From positions 496,001 through 560,000 of the forward strand of contig JAKOGI010000147.1 in NCBI GenBank assembly GCA_029747015.1: a stretch of 64,000 bases of DNA. Reading direction: 5' to 3'. Origin of the DNA: Carnegiea gigantea. Lineage: Eukaryota > Streptophyta > Magnoliopsida > Caryophyllales > Cactaceae. The notes below the pieces were generated by a model. The model saw only the letters and a list, made by a program, of their open reading frames with translations, ran no database searches and had not been told where the DNA came from. Positions 48,683 through 64,000 of this stretch are shown here, piece by piece (the stretch's first letter is position 1; each line of letters starts with the position of its first letter). Made by a program: the position numbers and the translations under genes.

Positions 48683-48889
48683 CTAAACAGAATTTGCAGT
48701 TCATAATATCTAGAAACGTCTTAAGAACAGGTCCGAAGAAATCAGGCAAAATTATCCCTGCCAAGATAATGTAGGAACATAAATAACAAATCACTGAACC
48801 ATTTAAGCTACTTGAGCAAAAAGGATACTCTCTAACTTTGTCACCAGAGGAGATACTGTTCTAGATTAGATTAGAAAGTCTAATTCCTT

Positions 48890-49683
48890 GCTCGTTGTTG
48901 AATTCATGATCAGGATCAATTCGAGTATGTTTATTTTCCCTATTCTTTTGCAGTCTCATTCAAAGGCTGTATCCTGTAGCTTTATCCATGTTATTCAGGT
49001 TTTTGTGGTGGGAACATGTCTAGAGGCTAAATCTCCTATCTTAGATTGGGATAGGCCCCTATTATGCAAATCGAAATCATGTTCTAGGTTTTTTGTGAAT
49101 AAATGCCCATGTTTATGCTAGAATTCTCACTTAATGTGCCATGTTTCCATGAGTTGCCCAAGAGGGTTATATTTTTCTTGATTAGGGTCGAGGAGATGAA
49201 CGAAAGTTGAATCCTCTACCTAGAGCTACCTTGTGAGCAATTGAGTTCTCTAACATGAGAATAGTTAGGGTTTCAATTGGGAATCGTAGATTACTCAATC
49301 TTGAGGTTCTGTTGATTCTAGTTTCATGAAAATAAATAACTAGGATTGCTTAACCAGTCTAATGATCTTCGTGAGAAGGTGCAGATGTGTTTTAACCTGT
49401 AGCAGTTCCAATTCAGTTATTTGCGTGGGCAGATTCACATGATCTAGTTTATAATCCAAATAAAATAATAGTGCCGTAAATCCCAATTTAGGGTCCCTTT
49501 TTTTATTATTGAATCAAATAGTTTTAGTAGTATTCAGTTTTCCTCTACCTGAATAAGTTTCTGCCTGAATTTAGTGTTATAAGTCAATCTGATGGTTGAA
49601 ACCAAGATCCTGGCGGAATACGATCTTACTTGCCATTGCTAACTACAATTGGTACCATGAACTTACGGTAATTTAAGACAACA
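48890..49683 (+). mobile_element. Partial LTR related to the 5584-6989 solo LTR
   Basis: Its sequence follows, with divergence, the minus strand of the solo LTR: GGCTAAATCTCC..TTAGATTGGG, GAACGAAAGTTGAATCCTC, GTGAGCAATTGAGTTC, GGCAGATTCACATGATCTAG, and the end CGGTAATTTAAGACAACA with terminal CA. The 5' part of the LTR is missing. Its right end cuts the chitinase copy that follows, removing the last part of that gene. Confidence 0.75.
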
Positions 49684-54691
<5,008 letters not shown>

Positions 54692-55785
54692 GAGGGGCGG
54701 AGCCAGGATTCAAACCAAGGGGGGCGAGATTAATAATATACAATCAAGTACTTATTTAGGTTCATGGTTTTTAGTAAATCTTAAACATAATTATTTACAA
54801 AATATTTACACAATTATTTACAAAAATAGGTTTTGCCTTTCTTAACTGAGAATTTAAGAATCAGAATTGAGGTAATTTGTGTTTATCATAAACAAACACA
54901 AATTTGCCTAAAGTCAAAGAATTTAACACAAATAAACAAATAACAACGAACAAATTACCCTAATTCTAATTTCTAAATTCTCACTCAAAAAAGGAAAAAC
55001 CTAATTTTTTTAATTGATGAGTAAATCTCTAAATTAACCACTTATTCAACACAAATTCAATAAAAATTAGTAAACTATAAACATAAACAAGGAAGCAATT
55101 ACAAACAAAATTAGCCCAACTTTAAATCTTCAACCAAGAAGACAATTAGATTAAAATCCTCATTTTTCAACTCATGAATCATGAGTAATTCACTAAATTA
55201 ATCAATTATTTAACATAAATCTAACTAAAATCAGTAAAATAAACATAATTATTTATAAAATAACAAAATTAAAAATAAAAATTGAGTATTTTTTAGAATT
55301 ACCTCAGATTGGGATTTTGGATTTAGGAGTTGGGAGAAGAGCTGAGGAGGAGTGGAGGCGGCTGCCGGCACAAGTGGCGGGCCTGGCGGCCAATGGCGTC
55401 GGCCGGCGGCTAACTACAGAGAGTGAGAGAGAGAGTAAGTGGGCAGGGGCTGGCAAGAGTCGAGAGGCAAGCAAAAGATCAGAGAGTGTCGAGAGGCAGC
55501 CGCATAAACTAGGGAAGATAAATGTCCAAAACTCAAAAAAAAAAAAAAAAAAAACATACAAGGGGCCATAGAAGCAGAGTAGCAACTGACAAGAGTCGAA
55601 CCCGCGACCACTTGAAACAAAGGAGGCAACCGACCATCCTGCTAAGCACAAGTTTGCAAAATGTATCTGAACCAATTAATGTATATCTATTTTTTTATCC
55701 ACAAAAATATCCCATATTTAATTTTTTTCCCTCAAAAAGTTGGAGGGTCAATTGACCCCCTTACCCCAATGTAGCTCTGCCCATG
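54692..55785. mobile_element. Non-autonomous hAT-like element
   Basis: It is bounded by the perfect 8-bp duplication ATGGAAAC (54684-54691 and 55786-55793). The ends GAGGGGCGGAGCCAGG and GTAGCTCTGCCCATG are imperfect inverted repeats. The interior is AT-rich, with a GC-rich stretch at 55320-55510 that yields long but low-complexity frames; I see no transposase. Confidence 0.8.
55530..55660 (-). mobile_element. tRNA-derived SINE-like segment
   Basis: On the minus strand a box A-like TAGCAGGATGG (about 55633-55643) and box B GGTTCGACTCT (about 55594-55604) sit some 30 bases apart, as in tRNA-related SINE heads, followed by TATGGCC and an 18-base T run (55537-55554). It is too degenerate to fold as a tRNA. 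It lies inside the hAT-like element. Confidence 0.45.
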
Positions 55786-56269
55786 ATGGAAACTGAACAT
55801 GCATGAAAAAGCTTAGGAATGCCTAATCAACTAACGTATGTAGTTTCTTATATACATCAAGTTACATAGTATCTTCAAGTTCAAATAAGCGAAATCTTGA
55901 TTGGAAATATGTAACCATGCTCAATGCAACAGTTTCATATGGCAATAATGATACAAACCTAGGAAGGGCATCAACTCCACTTGATTCTCTGAATGCTATC
56001 TTGCATAGCAATAATATGACCTGGAATGACATACTTCCCATTTCAGAAATCCTACTAGATTCCTCAATTTTGAACATTGGCAAGAGAATGCTTCAAAACA
56101 GAAAACAACTTGCAAAGGGAAATGAAAATTGCTGTAATATTATTTTCATATATCAAATGGGATACAACAGTAGTTTCCACTTGGACATTTAGTTATTCCG
56201 CCAAAAGCACTAGCAGCTTCTCTTCATTTAGACATAGTAAATAGAACAATTCAATTGGGACTAGATGCC
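55786..56269 (-). repeat. Downstream flank of chitinase copy 4
   Basis: No gene is present. Blocks such as TCTTGCATAGCAATAATATGACCTGGA and CAGAAATCCTA match 51920-52085; the part with GCAACAGTTTCATATGGCAATAATGATAC is also related to 63015-63065. Confidence 0.6.
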
Positions 56270-56767
<498 letters not shown>

Positions 56768-56829
56768 CTCGATATGTTTCTGTCATGTCTTGTCGATGCA
56801 CGAATATTTTGTTGAACCAAAGCTCCTTT

Positions 56830-57072
56830 AGCACCCGACACAAATTAGATTCGACCCATACCCAATCAGAAATGAGCTACCATAGACTATCCGAAACTTA
56901 CCCAACCTGAACTTCACCCGTACTCAACCCGAACATGGTTGACCAGAAAGTGAACCAAACCCGAACTTAACCCGAACCAAACCCAAACTCAACCTGAAAT
57001 GGTTGACCCGAAATTGACCCGAACCGAACTAAGACCCGCTTCGTACTCGATCCGAATGACCCATTTGTCAGA
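56830..57072. repeat. ACCCGAACC-rich relic of a hAT-type element
   Basis: It is dense in ACCCGAAC/GACCCGAA motifs and ends ATTTGTCAGATCT, recalling the ends of the hAT element at 31081-32286. The other end is not found, so it is a fragment. Confidence 0.5.
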
Positions 57073-57289
57073 TCTAGTTCTAATCTTACTTAAGGGAAGT
57101 TTTCTTGTGCCCATAAGATCTTCAATGACATCCCCTAGCTTCCTTTCTTTTAAACCCAACAAATGTCTACAGTAGAACATTCATGGGGCATTCATTGGGT
57201 AGGAGCCCAATGAGATTTTAAAGAATTAAAAATACCGACTTAAAAAACTTCAAGTAAATCCTATTTAAAAAGGGTTTGAGGAAGATATT

Positions 57290-58193
57290 GGTCCCGTTTA
57301 GCTAGTTAAATCACCTTAGAAGGCGGTGAATAGGGTGATTATCAAAGTCGCAAGATGATCGAAATAAAGAGATGAAAGATAAGTGTGGACAAAATACATG
57401 AACTTTTTAACGAGGTTAGCCTCAATCAAGTTTAGTCCCCGTCTAGAGTACACAAGAACTTTAGGATTAAGTCGGATTTTTATTAGGATGGATGATTACA
57501 CAACTCTAGAATACACTTACTCTAAGTTTCAAATCACAAGTTGACCTCTTAACAAATCGTTGATAGAGTTGACCCTTCAACTCTATAATCCCACCAAATA
57601 CAACTTGAACCATATAACTCAAATGTGAAGGAAGCAAGTTTAAACACAATGTATGCCAATGTATTGCTTGAGTGAGTAGTATGCCAGTGAGTGCTTGCAA
57701 TTCTTCTCATCATCAACTCTGAGTTAGCTCTGTATGTGTAATAGAAACTTGGATGATTTGTTGGAAACTAGCCGTTAGACACACCCTGGATTCCAACTTC
57801 AGTTCCGTGCCTCGGACTGCAGTTCAGTATCCTTGAAATGTTGGCAATCTCAGCAGTCAACGGCTGGGAGGCAAGTTTTGGCTTGATTTGATATTCTTTC
57901 AACTGCCACTTCCTTATTTTAAGCTGATGAAGATTTTTCAACGGTTACTTCTATTTTTAGCTGATTGAGAATCTCTTTGCAACCCTTTCCATAATCATGG
58001 TAAATATCAAGGATTTAAATCTTGAAAGTCAAATATTTACCACATAAAAATCCCTAATAATAAAGATATTATCAATCATAATTTTATCAATTATAATCAG
58101 CATGGTAATCTCAAGATAATACAATTAACCTCTTTTTGTCTTTCATCAAAACATATTAAAAAAACTCAATGTGAGTTTTAATAAAGCGAACAG
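57290..58193. mobile_element. Unclassified 904-bp insertion
   Basis: It splits the downstream flank of an S-protein-homologue unit; the unsplit sequence is at about 20770-20785. GATATT occurs at 57284-57289 and 58194-58199 as a target duplication. Ends are GGTCCCGTTTAG and AAAGCGAACAG, without clear inverted repeats. A TTAACGAGGTTAGCCTCAA block (57398) is reminiscent of retroelement LTRs. No coding sequence. Confidence 0.65.
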
Positions 58194-58560
58194 GATATTA
58201 TTAGATAACTAATTTTACCTTTGTTAATGGACAGACTGATTTTAAGAGGTAAGGATTTGAAAAGTAAACAACGTTCACGTATTTTATTGAACAGTACCAT
58301 TGCAGAAGATTTGCTAGTTTGTTGCTTTTTAGCGATTTGGTCCCCGAAGAATGATTCTTGTCACCAAGTAAATAAATATTGTTTTTTCATTGTGCATATA
58401 AAGACATGAGTTCAATGACACTGACAATTATTTCTTCTATCATAAAAACTTGTCAAATCAGGAAAAAACCAAAATTAAAAAACATTATTTGTGAGAAATT
58501 TAACATGCTACTGTTGAATACTATATTATTTTTATCAAACTAATATCAAAGAAAGACATT

Positions 58561-58765
58561 ACCTCTAGTTGCACCATTGCTGTTATCAAGCACTATGCAA
58601 CGTAGTTTTAGCTTCCCAGATATCAGCCCACTGCTGATCAAAATGGAGTATTGCTTGTTTCCATCACTACAATGGCATTATTAATGCCATCGTTGGTGGA
58701 ATAAAATTGATTATTTGAGTGATCAATTGGACACAAATTACAAGAGTGATCCAGTATTTTCCCAT
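58561..58765 (-). pseudogene. S-protein homologue fragment (copy 3)
   Basis: Only the signal-peptide region and the first third remain (start ATG at 58765, ITLVICVQLITQI), then frameshifts. It is joined directly to the downstream flank, so the core and C-terminus are deleted. It precedes chitinase copy 5 as in the 28-kb unit. Confidence 0.8.
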
Positions 58766-59495
58766 TTTGTTATATTATATAATTTATTGTTCAGAAAAGT
58801 GTTTTGTGAATTCTTGAGCGTGGCGATTAGAATGCATTTATATCTTTCTATTTGGACAGGAATGAAAAACAACTTAACAAGCGGTGAAGTTTCAAAATGT
58901 AGACCCAAAAAAAAAAAAAAAACAGATATTACCATTAATAATGGATTATTAACGCAATCAAACGTTTTGGTTAAGTTATTCATTAAATGGGTACCAGTTA
59001 GTTTAACAAGTAAAATTCTTCTTGTTAAAATTGAGAATAAGATTGTATTTCATGGAATAATAAGGTTGAACACCTTTAATTATCAAAACTGAAAATCAAG
59101 AAAGGAGGTTTTGTTTAAAAAATTAAGGATTTTTGTGAACTGACTATGATATTACTATACTAGTTGGCAAAAAGGAAATCACTTTGAAGTTGCCTAATTG
59201 ACAAATTGTAGGCATTTAGACGATTTATTGATCGAAGTGTCTGATGATGCCAATACCTACAACTACAGGAGAAAGCTTGGATCAATGTGAGTAGAAAAAT
59301 GCTCCATATAATTTGTAAGAGAAATTAAAATTGATGTAATATTATTTTCATACATCAAATCGGGGTGACAACAATAGTTTGTACTTATCATAAACAGATA
59401 AAATCAGGACATTTTATTAATTCACCTGAAAGCACCTGCAGCTTCTTTTTATTTAGATGGCACTAAATAGACCATGTCAATTGGCACTAGATGCC

Positions 59496-64000
<4,505 letters not shown>

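Noticed and set aside
55585..55660. Possible tRNA gene
   Set aside because: Box A and box B are present but acceptor and anticodon stems do not pair; a SINE-like origin fits better.
55304..55675. 123-codon open frame on the minus strand
   Set aside because: It runs through a poly-A/T tract and a SINE-like segment inside a hAT-like element; residues are low complexity (poly-Phe, Ser/Leu).

Overview
This window looks like gene-poor, repeat-rich nuclear DNA of a eudicot plant. It is AT-rich, its gene remnants carry introns, it holds plant-specific families (S-protein homologues, class III chitinases), and its mobile elements are typical of plant genomes (Ty1/copia, Ty3/gypsy, CACTA, hAT, Tourist and Helitron types plus an integrated pararetrovirus). 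The species cannot be fixed from sequence alone. No prokaryotic features, CRISPR arrays or functional RNA genes were seen.

Layout. 1-1110: eroded pieces of an S-protein-homologue/chitinase repeat unit. 1112-26734: a split CACTA-type element holding a split Ty1/copia element. Between the copia halves lie a short non-autonomous gypsy family with only a gag-like gene (1966-9328, with a solo LTR inside), 3.5 kb of unrecognised decayed DNA, the 3' end of a Tekay/Del-like gypsy element with a very long LTR (12790-20128) carrying a Helitron-type 3' end, and one intact S-protein-homologue gene (21169-21657, minus). 27270-30130: a Tourist MITE, a broken S-protein homologue and a broken chitinase. 31081-32286: a non-autonomous hAT element with a perfect 8-bp target duplication. 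32590-45495: an endogenous caulimovirid (primer site, coiled-coil ORF, capsid, movement protein, protease/RT/RNase H, last ORF, TATA promoter and poly(A) signal). A young 5.8-kb gag-only gypsy element (34385-40187) splits its capsid gene. 46.2-49.7 kb: a Harbinger transposase scrap, the 3' end of an unidentified host gene (minus) and part of an LTR. 49.7-63.6 kb: a tandem array of class III (GH18) chitinase copies on the minus strand. Only the copy at 52259-53317 keeps an uninterrupted frame, and it has lost its signal peptide and one conserved cysteine.

The host genes alternate as S-protein homologue then chitinase in repeated units that share flanking sequence. At least seven chitinase and four S-protein units or remnants are visible, so the locus is a tandem array undergoing birth and death of copies, colonised by nested transposons. 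Clear target-site duplications date the order of several events: solo LTR into gag element 1, gag element 2 into the pararetrovirus, and hAT elements into intergenic DNA.

Boundaries of decayed elements are approximate unless a terminal motif or target duplication is quoted. All family calls rest on motif recognition by eye.
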